DNA from: Eucommia ulmoides
Lineage: Eukaryota > Streptophyta > Magnoliopsida > Garryales > Eucommiaceae
Reading direction: 5' to 3'
Length of the DNA stretch: 64,000 nt
Assembly: GCA_016647705.1 (NCBI GenBank)
Contig: CM028330.1
Location: 47,768,397-47,832,396, forward strand
In this document: positions 36,574 to 48,269 of the stretch, in pieces
Numbering within the stretch: the stretch's first letter is position 1
Layout of the letters: the number at the start of each line of letters is the position of its first letter
Notes under the pieces: model-generated
What the model saw: only the letters and a program-made list of their open reading frames with translations
Databases searched by the model: none
What the model was told of the DNA's origin: nothing
Translations under genes and position numbers: made by a program

Positions 36574-36583
36574 TATAAATAGG
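36574..36583 (+). promoter_or_regulatory. TATA box of the gypsy-type LTR
   Basis: CCTATAAATAGG sits about 670 bp into the LTR and is followed 35-60 bp later by TTGAGAGAAAAAAACCC leader-like text. A CCACGTGG G-box (near 36400) lies about 170 bp upstream. Confidence 0.65.
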
Positions 36584-36759
36584 ACGCTCCTTCTCCTAAT
36601 TGATTCATTTAGAAATTGAGAGAAAAAAACCCTTAGAGAGTGATTCTCATTGTAAATCCTTTCGGGAAGCTGTCTGCGAGAGAGAAATAGCCCGAGCATC
36701 GAGATTCTTGGCCTAGAACATGTATGTTTTCTTATTTTTAGTTCTTATTTTTTTTTTTC

Positions 36760-36798
<39 letters not shown>

Positions 36799-36824
36799 AA
36801 TTTAAATTCCTACAAGGTTTATTT

Positions 36825-37065
36825 TTTTAATTGTTCGATGACTCGATGAAAAATGTCAGGATAAGGTTTCCCATTCTCAAACTTAACCTTTGAGCATTTA
36901 GACAAGAACACCCGCTGTTTTTTTATTTATTTATTTTATTTTTGCATTTTTTTTTTGTTCGTAATTCATAAATAAAAAAAGGGTCTTCCGATGATCCGAT
37001 GAAAATGCCGGGGTGGGTTTCTCGTGTTGAACTTAATCTCGAGTGTTAGGTGAATGATGTTTTAT
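36825..37065 (+). repeat. Two diverged units inside the gypsy-type LTR
   Basis: The unit TCGATGACTCGATGAAAAATG (36836 region) followed by GGTTTCCCATTCTC recurs as CCGATGATCCGATGAAAATG (36988 region) followed by GGGTTTCTCGTGTTG, about 155 bp apart. Confidence 0.65.
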
Positions 37066-38392
37066 TATTTATTTTCTGTATTTTTTATATTTTTATATTA
37101 ATTTTTATTCTTGTTATCAAAACCCTAAAAATAAAAAAAATAAAAACAAAAAAAATCCAAAAATAATAAAATATTTGTTTGTAGGAATTAATCCTTACGA
37201 ACCTCAAGGTGAATCCGATAATTCAATAAATCGTGGGAGAGTTTTCCGTGACTTCGTATCCATTCCCTGACTCGAGTAGAATTTAGAAACGAATGATTTT
37301 AGGAAATCTCTTCCCTCGGTAAATTTTTCGTGGGATTCTGCTTAAGTTTTGAAAAGATTAATTTCAACAAAAATTGTTTCTGCGAACCTTCCTTTGATTC
37401 TCATATCTATAGAATTCGAAAAAATTTCAAAACGAAATTTCTTTTAATTAATCAGGCAAACTCAAAGTAGACTTTTTTTTGGCATTCACTTAGCATGTTT
37501 ATCTCTCGTATCATTTAGACGACATGTTTATGACATTCTTTCCACTTACATTTTTTATACATATAGTTTAGTTTTTTTATTTAATGAATCTACGCTACTT
37601 TTAACTTCTAGTCACGACACGTGCACTACTTATATTTTTATATTAAATAATTAAATCTTTGTCACGCGTAATCATGTTAGTTCACGTAGTATTTACCTAT
37701 TCGATTCCCATATTCATATCAAGTTTGCATCGACATATTTAAACCAAACTTTTTAGGTTTTTTTTAGGTTGCTTTTGCATAAAATATAAAATTCATATAG
37801 ATGTTAGTTTTACATTCATGTTTTCATTCTTATTCACTTATTTTTAGTTTTCCTATTTAAATTAAAGAAATCTCTCGAAAACATACATAAAACCCCCCGG
37901 AGACTATCCTTGTCGAATCCTTAATATTCGATAAGAGGTTATACTAGGGGAACATTCCAAAAAATACAAAATCTTGTCCCATATCATTTTGAAAAAATAG
38001 CAAAAATATTTTATAAGAAGGAAAATATTTTAAAATAAAATAAAACGTTCGGACTTAAATTAATTGGATTTAATTGGACATAAGGAATCGTTTTCGAATC
38101 GGCATCTTGGGGTTCCTAACAGCTTCCCCGAGTGTAACCGACCCCCAAACCTTTAAATGAATCTTTGGTTTGACCGTGTTTTTTGAGTCAATTTTCACAT
38201 AGGCCTTTTAAATTTGTTTTCTAAAATTCAGTGACCTAGCACACCATTTAAATCCAATGTTAGGTGGTGACTCCTTATTTTTTAAAAACGGCCTAAGTAT
38301 TTTTTGAGAGAACCAATGCTTTAAAAACCCCATCTCTTTACGCATCTTATTATTTAATATTCTTTTCCTTTTCGAAAAAACGGGGCGCGTCA

Positions 38393-39250
38393 TGTAACAT
38401 GGAATTTTATCCCTTTTTTGTATCACCATTTTTTTTTTAAATTCCCCTAACAATTTCGCAATTTTGATTTGACTGTTAATTTTGAATATACGAGGAATGG
38501 TGATCATATTAGGGAACTTACCAACATCAAACATACATTCCATTGCCAAAAACTTAATCAAAACCTCTCTAGAACTCAAAAATCCCCTCTAGAACTCGAA
38601 ACAAAACGTTCTCTAAAACTCGAAATCTTCAACAACGACGATGGTGATTACGCGACGGAGTTTTTGTGACAAAAAAAATCAAATATCGCCCATGCGCCGA
38701 TATTTTCTAAAAATTAAAAGAATATATATATATATATATATATATACAAATTGAAAATCAATAAAAACACATTATGGATTTGAATGAATGCATAAAAATG
38801 TAAAGAAAAAAAATGTGTTGGAATCAACACAGAAAAATTATAAACAACAAAAAATCATTACATTCTTAAATAATTTGTTTTTATTTTTTGTTTGAAGCAC
38901 ACATTGTGGTTTTCGAACTCAAATGTGAGAAAATAGAAACAATTTTTCGCTTACCTATTGTAGTTACCCGAACCTCTTTCGTGATTGGAGAAAATAATAA
39001 AATATCAATTACTTGGTAGAAAAATAATCAATCTCTACAAGTCTTAATCTCTAGAAATTGTCGGTGATAATACGGTGTGTCTTGAACCTAAAAAAAATAA
39101 ATTAGGAAAATAGGAATACATGATTATATAAAGGAATTCTAACATTTTCAATTTTAAAATGTATACTTTCCTAAACGCTAATCATGACATTAAGGCAGGT
39201 TAATTACTGAATATATATCTATATAATAAACAAGCTCACTTATAAAGAGG
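38393..39250. other. Unassigned AT-rich stretch
   Basis: Holds three tandem-like CTCTAGAACTCrAAA repeats (about 38567-38620), an AT microsatellite (about 38721-38746) and no supported gene. The 66-codon frame 38469-38669 matches nothing known to me. Confidence 0.45.
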
Positions 39251-40631
39251 GCTGTCGGATCAATAGACAAATATCTAGATATTGGTAGCCGTTGGAAGAC
39301 TTTTGTATTATAATTTAGAGTTTGGAGTCGCATATATAGTAACCGTGTCCATTTTCATTTTTAAATCACTAACTTTTTGCTCCCAATCTAGCACTTTCCT
39401 TTCACACTTTAAAGCACTTACTTTTTCCTTTTCATTTCCCAATTCACGTGAGGCACTTTCCTTTCACACTTTAAAGCACTTACTTTTTCCTTTTCATTTC
39501 CCAATTCATGTGAGCATATGTATTTCCTTTTACTTTTTTAGAGCAATTATTACTTCCAATTCACAGTCCATTTTTAGCTTCTTCTCCTCTCCATATTTAG
39601 CTCGAATAGCCTTTCAATTCCACGGCTTCCAATTCCCATCTTCGTCTGATTCATCTATTTCCCATCTTCCCCGACTTCGTCCTTCATTACCCACTATTTA
39701 CTTGCCATCATCGCCCTCATCAAACGTGCCCTAATCTCTGCCTTAATCCTTGCCTATCAGTCGTGCCTTAATCGAAGCCCTAATCCTCGAAAATCAGTCG
39801 TGCCTAAATGGAATCCCTCCATCTCGCATCTATAAGACTCTCACATTAGATGATCTCTTCACAACAATTCCTCGTTCCAGACGATCAACTACGAAAGTCA
39901 GTTTCTGTTTTTTTTTTTTGGCTGTTGATTGTAGAAAATAACACGATTGACAAAAATCAATTGCAGAATTAATTAGAAATTGGGCTTCTAAATATTGTTG
40001 GTTGTTTCCACGAGATTGACAAAAATCTTTGTATATCAGTTGACAAAAATCAACAGTTAATTTACAAATATTGTTGGTTGTTTCCACTTTCTAATTTCAT
40101 ATTGCTAGATTAGTTTCTAATTTTAGTTTGTTTTGCTGCCCAGTTTTGTTGAAGAACAACGGTTAATTTAGAAACATTTTCAGTTTTTTTTGGCTGCCTA
40201 TGTTTTTTTTTGTGTGTTTGTTTTGTTGCTGAGTTTTGTTGAAGAAACATTGAATTTAGAAATAATATAGCGGGAAAAAGATTGACATGGTCCCCATTTG
40301 AATTTAATATACAAAGTGTCTTATTTCATTTGACTAATTATTTTTATTCTGTTGTCATATTTCTACTCTTTTAATTTGCATTTGTTTTGTTCGATTGTAG
40401 AATCAGAGGGAAGAGAGACAAGCTAGCGAGGAGGGAGGGAAATGACTGTAGAATCAGGTTAAATCTCAGCTCTCGAACCAGGTACGACGTTCTCATCCAA
40501 TGTAAACAATTATTATTGCCCATTTTTTTTAATGAGCAAAGGTTTATTTAGAAATATTTTTAATATTTTTTTCCTCTTAATTTACAAGGTTAAGTATTTA
40601 TTGAATCTCATATATTCTCTTAATTGGCAAG
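39251..40631 (+). other. Possible 5' end of a host transcript, truncated
   Basis: The 39340-39900 part is C/T-rich and less AT-rich, like a plant 5' untranslated region with a first exon. It has a 46-bp tandem duplication (TTTCACACTTTAAAGCACTT at 39415 and 39463 regions). A 63-codon frame (39750-39941) runs into GTCAGTTTCTG, a possible splice donor near 39897. A TGTAG acceptor-like site occurs near 40400, followed by GA-rich text. No domain is seen and the region is interrupted by a solo LTR at 40632, so this is a weak suggestion. Confidence 0.25.
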
Positions 40632-42850
40632 TGTTGATCCTAAGATTTTGATGGACAATTAAAGGTTGATGTATTTGGTAGAACTAACGGTTTGATTAAG
40701 TGTTTCAGTTTATTAGTTCGAAACAATGAAGATATGATGACAAAACTGATGAAGGATTAAGAGGTTGAAGTATTTGAAGAACCTAGGGAAAATAACTCAA
40801 GTTAAATTTCAACTCTTAATATCCCAATTAGGATCACATACGACACAAAAAGATTTTTAAATTATTTTTATAAATATGTGTGTTTTTAATAGGATCTTAA
40901 TTAGCTAAATTATTTGCTCCCATGTGTAATTGAAAAAGAAATATTAATAATTGATTAAAATTTAATTCAAGTATTTAGTGGAGCTAACCAAGAAAAGAAA
41001 TTGGTTAAAGGGGTGAACACGTCAATGATAATGAATTAAAAATGAATTTAGAAGAGATTCCAGTATCTATAAATCGACAGTTAAGTCAACCGGAGCATAG
41101 AATAAAAAGTCTGTGTATCTCTTGGTCGACAGGTAGGTTGACCTGTATTTAAATATGAACTCTTTGTATCTATAAGTCGACAGAGCGATCGACCTGTGAT
41201 AAGAAATTGAACTATCTGAATTTCTAGGTCGACAGATAGGTCGACTGATGGGCACATATTTTTTGGCTTGGCTATATCTTGAATCAATCGGTTGACTTAT
41301 GAGACTATTTCAGGATATTATGAAATTCTGGATTTCATTATGAAAGTAGCCGTTACTAGCCGTTTTTTTGTTAGGATTCACGAGAAATTTTAGGGATTTA
41401 ATGTTATTTGAGATATGCAACATATATTATGATATCCCTATAGATTTGATTCGTTATATTTGAATATTTTTCAATTTGGTACATGTAATACTTTCTATCC
41501 TATTTTAATTGTGATTGAGAAATATTTGGGGAACTCAATTGAGAAGTTTAAAAGTTATAATTAAGTGATTTGAACTAGAATAAAGTCTTAATGATATAAG
41601 AGGTCTATAAGAACAATTAAGTGTCATAACAAGTGGGAACTAACCGTTAGAGAGCTTATTTTATTCCCATTTATATAGATCTGCATTTTTCATATCAGTT
41701 AGAGAGATTAAGAGTATTATACTGAGCTTTTCTAAGAGAAATCATATTGAGAATTGTGAGAGATTTTCTAAGAGTCATTATTGAGAATTATTTGGTATGA
41801 ATAATTGCTGCTACTAAATCTGAAGTAACATCGCTATAATTATTTTTTCGGTGGATTCCGAGTGAGATCTTTCCAAATTACTTTCTATTTAGTATTGCTT
41901 AATTATATTTGAAATTTGATCTTTAGAAATTGTTTTCTGATTTTTTATTGAAAAATATTTTTGAAACAATTTCTTAAATCAATCTGATTACGTGCTCAAT
42001 TACATGCTACCCATTTTTGTTTAAAATTAGATTTTGAATATCCCACTTTTCTATCACTAGTTTTGAGATATTAATTAAGTTTTAATTTATCTAGAGTGGT
42101 AGAAGCTCTAAGTGAGAAAAATCACTTGTCAATTTTTAATTGGTGAGTTGAGTTGGTAGTACTTAATCTAAGGGTAGCTAGTTTCAGTTTCTTCCTGTAA
42201 TAAGATTGAGGTAGCAATTCTTTCTGAATTGAATTATTTTATGAGAATTTTGTAACGGTTCAATCCTTACCAGATAAAAGGATATTTGGAGTGTTTGTGA
42301 GGTTTTGATTATTTAGCCTTTATTTTAAAAAGAATTAGGTTATTTTTGAGCCTGTAAAAAGTAGAGGTTATTTCTAAGTCTGTGAAAAGGAATTTGCAAA
42401 TGTTGATTATGAGCCTGTAAAAGAATCTTTGTGAGGATTTGGTTCTTACCTTTAAAGGAATCTTGAGTTTAGTGGGTGTGACTCTCCGTGGGGCTCGGAG
42501 GACTGGATTAGCCAAGAGTAACTTAGTGAATTAGTATAAATTTCTGGTGTACTGCTATCTTTACATTATTTATTTTTGTTGTTTGGTGTACACCTAGTTA
42601 ATTTTATATTTTCGCTGTGATATAAAGATAATAATTAATTTAGGATTAAAATTAATTATTTGGGTTATTAAAATATTTTTTCTCTGATAATTTTTTTAAC
42701 TACCCAATTTACCCCCTTCTTGGGTATTTCACTGGGCCAACAATAAAGTTAAGTATTTATTGAATCTCATATATTCTCATATATAAATAAACCGTGCTAC
42801 CGTTCCTGTTAATTGGCAAGGTTAAGTATTTATTGAATCTTATTTTCAAT
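40586..42850. repeat. Short tandem repeat split by the solo LTR
   Basis: TTAAGTATTTATTGAATC occurs at about 40589, 42750 and 42823. The unit at 42810-42845 keeps the joined order TTAATTGGCAAGGTTAAG, while the LTR at 40632 lies between TTAATTGGCAAG and AAGTTAAG. Confidence 0.75.
40632..42742 (+). mobile_element. Solo LTR of copia family B
   Basis: Starts TGTTGATCCTAAGATTTTG and ends TTGGGTATTTCACTGGGCC then AACA; 2111 bp. The ends match the minus-strand solo LTR at 12851-15178 and the LTRs at 24.3-35.1 kb. The flanks GCAAG (left) and ATAAAG (right) are similar but not an exact duplication. The motif cluster (CGACAGGTAGGTTGACCTG and similar) lies at about 41070-41300, and a TATA-like TTATATAG at 41671-41678 follows the conserved TAACCGTTAGAGAG. 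Minus-strand frames 41067-41287 are an artefact of the motif cluster. Confidence 0.9.
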
Positions 42851-43849
42851 AAATAAGTTGTTCCATCGTTGTATTAGGCCCCGTTTTGTTTTCGTTCCCT
42901 GATTCTTTTTTCTTCTACCTAAAGTTTAAGATTAATGTCCAAACATGCGATTGGTAAACACGTTTTTGTTCTCAAAATTTTTAAAGTAATTTGAGACTAT
43001 TTTTAAAATTTCTTAAGAATTTGAAAAAAAAATAAATGTTTACCATTCCACCCGCCATCTCCCAAAACTATATTCTGAATTATTTTTTAGAGAAATATAC
43101 ATGTTCTTGTTTCCATTTCTGTTTTCCGTTCCTGTTTATTTTTTATTCCCTGTTTCTGTTTCTGTTCCCTATTTTGGTTTTTGTTTCTATTTTTTTGTTT
43201 CTGATCCTATTTCTGTTTCATTTTTTTTGTTCTTGTTTCTGTTTTGTTCCCTGTTTCGGTTTCTATTCCCTATTTCTGTTTTTGTTTTTGTTTTTGTTTT
43301 TTGTTTTTGATCCTGCTTCTGTTTCTATTTTCTGTTTTTTGTTTCTGATCATGCTTCTGTATTTTTTTTGATGTGTGAGATCTTCAAGTAAAACAGCTTA
43401 ATAATAAAGTGTAAGTTATTTCGTATCATCGAAATTGGGAAAACATGTATGCTGAATAAATATTTTGTTCTTTAAATAATGAAAGTATTATTTTAAATTG
43501 CCACTTTCAGCTTTCCAAAAGTAATGTTTAATATTTTTTTTTTATTTTTTATTTTCAAATAATTTTTTATATTATTTTTAACAAAGCCTGTTTATTAATT
43601 GATCATCAGTCATATTCGCAAATGAATCATGATGGTTGTAGAAGAGAATTAAATTTAATAAATGTGAATCATGAAAATGGTGAAAGGGAGAGTTCATTGA
43701 AACGATAATTGCAAATTTGCAATCTTTAACATTATAAAGTAAAATTAATTTATATACATATGTATATCTATTATATATAGATGTTATCAAAGCTGTAATT
43801 GACCTAATATACAGTGAAGAAGTTGAAAATTCGAAGAGTCTCAAATCAG

Positions 43850-43924
<75 letters not shown>

Positions 43925-44400
43925 CAAGAAGACTATGACCAATTCTTTTTTCCTTTTTCAAGTGGGAATACAAAGTGATGAACTCTGTATTGGTTTTGAA
44001 ATTAAGAATTATGTATGTATGTATGTATGTATATAATGCTAACACACTTTGCGATATATTGTACACTATGTAATTGATTTTTACTGTGTATGTATATATT
44101 GTGTTGAGTTTAATTTTTTTTTCCAAGTTTGTTTGTTCAGTTACAAATTATACTGAATTTTGTCCATAGGATTTGTTTTTTCGATTTCAAATTATTCTGT
44201 TTTTTTTTTCTTTTTTTTTTTTCTGTTCATATTTCCCCCCAATTTGAGATAGAGAGTCTAATACATTTTCTTTATTAAATTTAGAAAAATTAATTGGATT
44301 TAAATTTTTGACCATCGTATTTATTATTCTAAAAATATTCTCAAATAGAGAGTCAAATAAATTTATTTTGCCTTATGTGTTGTTTATGTCCTTCAATCTC
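42850..44400. other. Unassigned stretch with low-complexity repeats
   Basis: The 43100-43360 part is a minisatellite-like array of TTTCTGTTTCTG / TTCCCTGTTTCTG units that gives a Phe/Leu-rich open frame (43036-43371), not a protein. An AT microsatellite of about 34 units (43854-43922) and an ATGT tetranucleotide run (about 44010-44032) follow. The minus-strand 182-codon frame 44126-43578 is produced by these repeats. Confidence 0.6.
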
Positions 44401-44521
44401 AGGTAGTATGGTACGACCCGCTATTGTATTGAGAATGAAAACTAGGTTAGATTTGTGTAAGAAAAAATAATTCTTTTACGAGAAGCCTAATTTACAAAGT
44501 TGTCCCGTTTGAGAATGTGGG

Positions 44522-45030
44522 ATGAATAAAATTTTAAGCGCTAGGTATTTGCAGAATTATAGGTACAAAATAATTGAGAGAGACATACTTAACCAAATTG
44601 TTGATGGTTTTCCATCAAATTGGGCTGTTACGACACAAAACATATTTGAAAATCATCGGCCTCTTACTACTTTTGAATTTGTACAATTTTTAGAGGAGTC
44701 TGAACGGGATGTACGTCCATTATGGAGAGAATTTGAAAGAGAAAAAATGAATGAAAAAAAGAGTATTAAAATGCATGTACTTAGAAAAGAGCATTTGTAC
44801 TACCACCTAAAATGTAAGAGGTTTCAACCAAATTGGACAGTATTGGTATATGCAATCGTGCACACTCTACCGAAATTCTGGCCTAGAGTTAGAGTTTATA
44901 GAGCCTTAAGGAAATAACTCCTAGACCTGAGAACATTAAAAGCTTTGTTAGCGAGCATCGAGGACGACTAGATCGGCTTAAAGACACTAGAGGAATACGA
45001 GGTTCGCCTACAAATTGGCAGCCAGAGTAA
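44522..45030 (+). pseudogene. Unrecognised open frame upstream of the Helitron
   Basis: A 131-codon frame (44522-44917) with acidic and basic helices (FEFVQFLEESERDVRPLWRE) ends at TAA. After a shift, coding-like text FVSEHRGRLDRLKDTRGIRG continues to about 45028. I do not recognise a family. Its position just upstream of the Helitron suggests it could be a 5' exon or a captured fragment, but no splice structure is established. Confidence 0.35.
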
Positions 45031-45627
45031 TGAAGTTGTGCCCTAAACTGTTGGTTTTAAGGTATAAATAATTTTTAATGTATTTTGTATTCATAATATA
45101 TATTTTGTATATTTTAAGTCTAATATATTTTTTTCTTTCTTTTTCTTTTGTAAGGTTACCACGTCAAGTCTGTTTTTTCTCTTTGGTTGTTGAAGATATA
45201 TTTAGAATATTCAACGTTTTGGCTTTCGTTCAGTTTTATTTATATAGATGAATAATTTCTATAATTCTAATGTTCTGCCTTTTATGTTGTTATTTTAAAT
45301 TATAGACATGTTGGTTGATTGTTTTACTTTGTTGTATTCAATAGAAGTAGTCTTAATGCAATAGATTTAATATTATATATGCTTCTGTCTTTATTATTCT
45401 CTTGCTTTCGTTAATCGTTAATTAATATGTCAATCTTACAATTTATTTTTTAAGCTCAAATAATTTAATTTTAGTTTATTATTTATTTTTCATTGGATAC
45501 TTAACCTTTTGTACATAGTTAATTTTTATTGAACATTTTACTTTCAGGTCTTCAAAATATAAATATGATATATTATTTTCTAAACAATATTTTCGTTTTT
45601 ATTTTTTCAAGGAAAAATATTTGGCTA

Positions 45628-45770
45628 TGGAAAAACAGAAGGCGAATGATGATAAGTCGAATGAAAATGCTACTTAAAATAGTAGAAGAAAAGAGAAAGT
45701 GTGATTTACCTCAAATGGTGCGGAAAGCAAAAAGGAGAACGTCAATAGTGACGTGGTACGTGTCTCATTA
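45628..45770 (+). pseudogene. Possible first coding segment of the Helitron gene
   Basis: One frame reads MEKQKANDDKSNENAT, a stop, then NSRRKEKV, and with a stop further on LPQMVRKAKRRTSIVT. The Lys/Arg-rich composition is similar to the N-terminus of plant Helitron proteins, but this is an inference from position and composition only. Confidence 0.35.
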
Positions 45771-46539
45771 CTAAGGTTAATTATTTTTTAGTTTTAATTA
45801 TAACTGTTTTATCATCCAACAATAATCACAGATTTAATCTATAAAATATTATTTATCCCAATCTAACATATTTATGTCACACGAACAAAATGTATAGACT
45901 AATCCTAACAATATGTTAAAAATTTGATATAAAAAATAAAGTACAAATAATAAACTAAAAATGAAAGAATGAGAACCTAAATATCTATTCCGAAATAACC
46001 ATGTCTAAGAAGTATACCTATTGTTTATTAATAAATCATAAACCAAATTGTACTACATCACAATACAACCATAATAAAAAATGAAAATTAATAAATAATT
46101 ATCCTTCAAACGAATAATGATAATTATTTGTGTCCATGTTAGGTTTATACATCCCACTTTTATCCCACTACTAAATATTAACATGTTCTCTGTCAGCGAC
46201 AACAAAAAATGATTTAATAGTATAGATAATTCCTAAGAACATAAATTTTAAAAAATATTAACCTGAAAGTAAACATGATAAGCACATATTTAGCTGTGGT
46301 TTCAAATGTATAATTATTTATCTAATCTGAATTTGTATTTAAACTCTTGCCTTTATGGTGATGTTGAATTATCCGTATTCTTATTTATACTGTAGCTTAT
46401 TACATGCTATTCATGGTTTCGTGTAGTACCGATTTTAGTTCGTACTTCGTCACACTGTCCTCCATTGTCTTTTTTCTTTTCTTTAATCTAGAAAATTGAA
46501 GATTCAACCCCATATTACCTCTAGGTATTCAATGATAAT

Positions 46540-47860
46540 GTCATATCAAAATTTGCTCTATCCCAACGAATGCAAAGGGAACGAGAGAGGTTTAATCGTT
46601 CGATTCTAGAATGTCAAGAAGGTGGAAGATCCCTTACAGGTAACATTGCAAGAACATCTAGCACAAATGACGTGTCAAGATGTTCTCTGGTTCAACGAGA
46701 ACGAAGAGAACGGGAAATAGCTGATCGGGAGAGATGTGATCTCTTTAATAAAGATAATCGTGAATGTATGGAAGAAGGTCAGTCATTTTTGGGAGAATCA
46801 TCAGAGCCTACGCCAAAATGAAGAATGGTTACACAAGTCTCTGTGTCATTAACAAGCGCAAGTCGATAAACCTCTATAATGCTCAGTGATCAAGCTTCTT
46901 CTCCAGTAATTGAAAAGAAATGGATTCCACTTTTGAGGCCAATTTGACGTCCCCACCAAGTCTCACTGAAACGTTTGTGTCTACAATACTCAACAGCCGC
47001 TTAACGTTGGTTGAGCAAACAATTATACCTTTTGAATATATAGCATCCAACAAGAATAACGTATCGAAACAAGCTATAGCTCAACAAGAATGAAGAGAAC
47101 AAGAAAGAGCTGATCGAGAGAGGTATGATCGCTTCAATAAAGATAATCGTGAATGCCTGGAAGGAGGTGAGCCGTTTTTGGGAAAATCATCAGAGCCTAC
47201 GCCGAAGTGAAGAATGGTTACAATAGTCTCTGTGTCATCAAAAAGCACAAGTCGATATACCCCTATAATTCTCAGTTATCAAGTTTCTTCTCCAGTAATG
47301 GAAAATGAAATGGATTCCACTTTTGAGGCCAATTTGACGTCGCCACCAAATCTTACTGAAATGTTTGTGTCCACAATACCCAACAACCGCTCAACGCTGG
47401 ACGTTGAGCAAACAATTACATATTCTGAATGTATAACACCCAACAACAACGACATATCGATAACGAGAGAGATCCGGTTAACAAAATATTCAGAATAGTC
47501 AATATTTAGAAAGGAATAGAAGACTACTTGAAGAATCATCTCAGCCTCTACTACAACAGAGAATGATTGTACAATCATGTGAGCTAACAGTGATTACGAG
47601 TCCATGTACCCCTAGAATTGTGGACTTCCTTAGGAATCGCACTACTCCATCGTCCATGGCTAATGAAATGAATTCTATTGTTGAACCAAATTTTCCTTCT
47701 CCACGTAATCTTACTGAAACATTTGTTATCATGACTCCGAATGAATGCTTAATGCCTAAAGTTGAGGAACCAATTGTATTGTATGGTATAAGGTATTATA
47801 CTAATCCATTATTTATGTTATTAAGTATTAAATGTTTAAAAGTGCTTGATGTGTAAAATT
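46540..47860 (+). pseudogene. Helitron N-terminal region with internal tandem duplication
   Basis: The frame 46570-46821 reads MQRERERFNRSILECQEGG... RERREREIADRERCDLFNKD, a charged coiled-coil-like stretch. The same text recurs from 47082 (REQERADRERYDRFNKDNRE). A third, weaker copy starts near 47541. Each unit continues with a Ser/Thr/Pro-rich part (for example NLTSPPNLTEMFVSTIPNNR). The unit length is about 389 bp; the first copy has a one-base deletion relative to the second that breaks the frame. Function of this part of Helitron proteins is not known to me. Confidence 0.65.
46693..47470 (+). repeat. Tandem duplication of about 389 bp in the Helitron
   Basis: Unit 1 starts near 46693 and unit 2 near 47082; both share AATAAAGATAATCGTGAATG, CATCAGAGCCTACGCC and TGGATTCCACTTTTGAGGCC in order. 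A diverged third unit reaches to about 47780. Confidence 0.85.
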
Positions 47861-48269
47861 TAATATTTGCCAACTATAGGTTAGCTTCAACAAATCAACA
47901 CATTGTCGAGAATCAAGCTACTGAACGTGCAACAAATTCATCTGTTGACGATGGGATGGTTACAAAATTGATTCTTCATTCTCTCGGTATAATTAACGAT
48001 GCATGCCCTTCTCCGTGCGGTAACCCAGAACCTTTTGTTTCTACGAACCTTAATGAAAGCTCGACAGTAGCAATTGGAAAAACAATTCTACCTTCTGAGA
48101 GTAGATGGTGAGTTTTTTTTTTTTTTCATCTTATTCATCTAATTAAATACGACATTCATAAATATGTTGTTAGAATCTACATAATAACTTTGTTATTTAT
48201 CAGATGTAGGCCGCCAAATACTGTTAATGATGAGTTTTACGATAATCAAGATATTGACGAGCTGAACAA

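Larger units (their letters stand above)
35904..38392 (+). mobile_element. Solo LTR, gypsy type (Tat/Ogre-like)
   Basis: Starts TGTAGACACGACATTTTGACC and ends CGGGGCGCGTCA, with TG...CA ends. The left flank TATAA (35899-35903) and right flank TGTAA (38393-38397) agree in four of five bases. The length is 2489 bp. A TATA box and transcript-leader-like text follow in the first third. TGTAGACAC starts and GGCGCG-rich ends are familiar from Tat-lineage LTRs of plants, so the lineage is from memory of that pattern. No internal region remains. The minus-strand 130-codon frame (36361-35969) is a GA-repeat artefact. Confidence 0.75.

Noticed and set aside
43036..43371. 111-codon Phe/Leu/Val frame resembling membrane segments
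   Set aside because: It is the translation of a TTTCTG-type minisatellite, not a membrane protein.
43578..44126. 182-codon minus-strand frame, the longest apart from the Helitron frames
   Set aside because: About 30 residues are an Ile-Tyr repeat from the AT microsatellite and the rest is AT-rich text without a domain.
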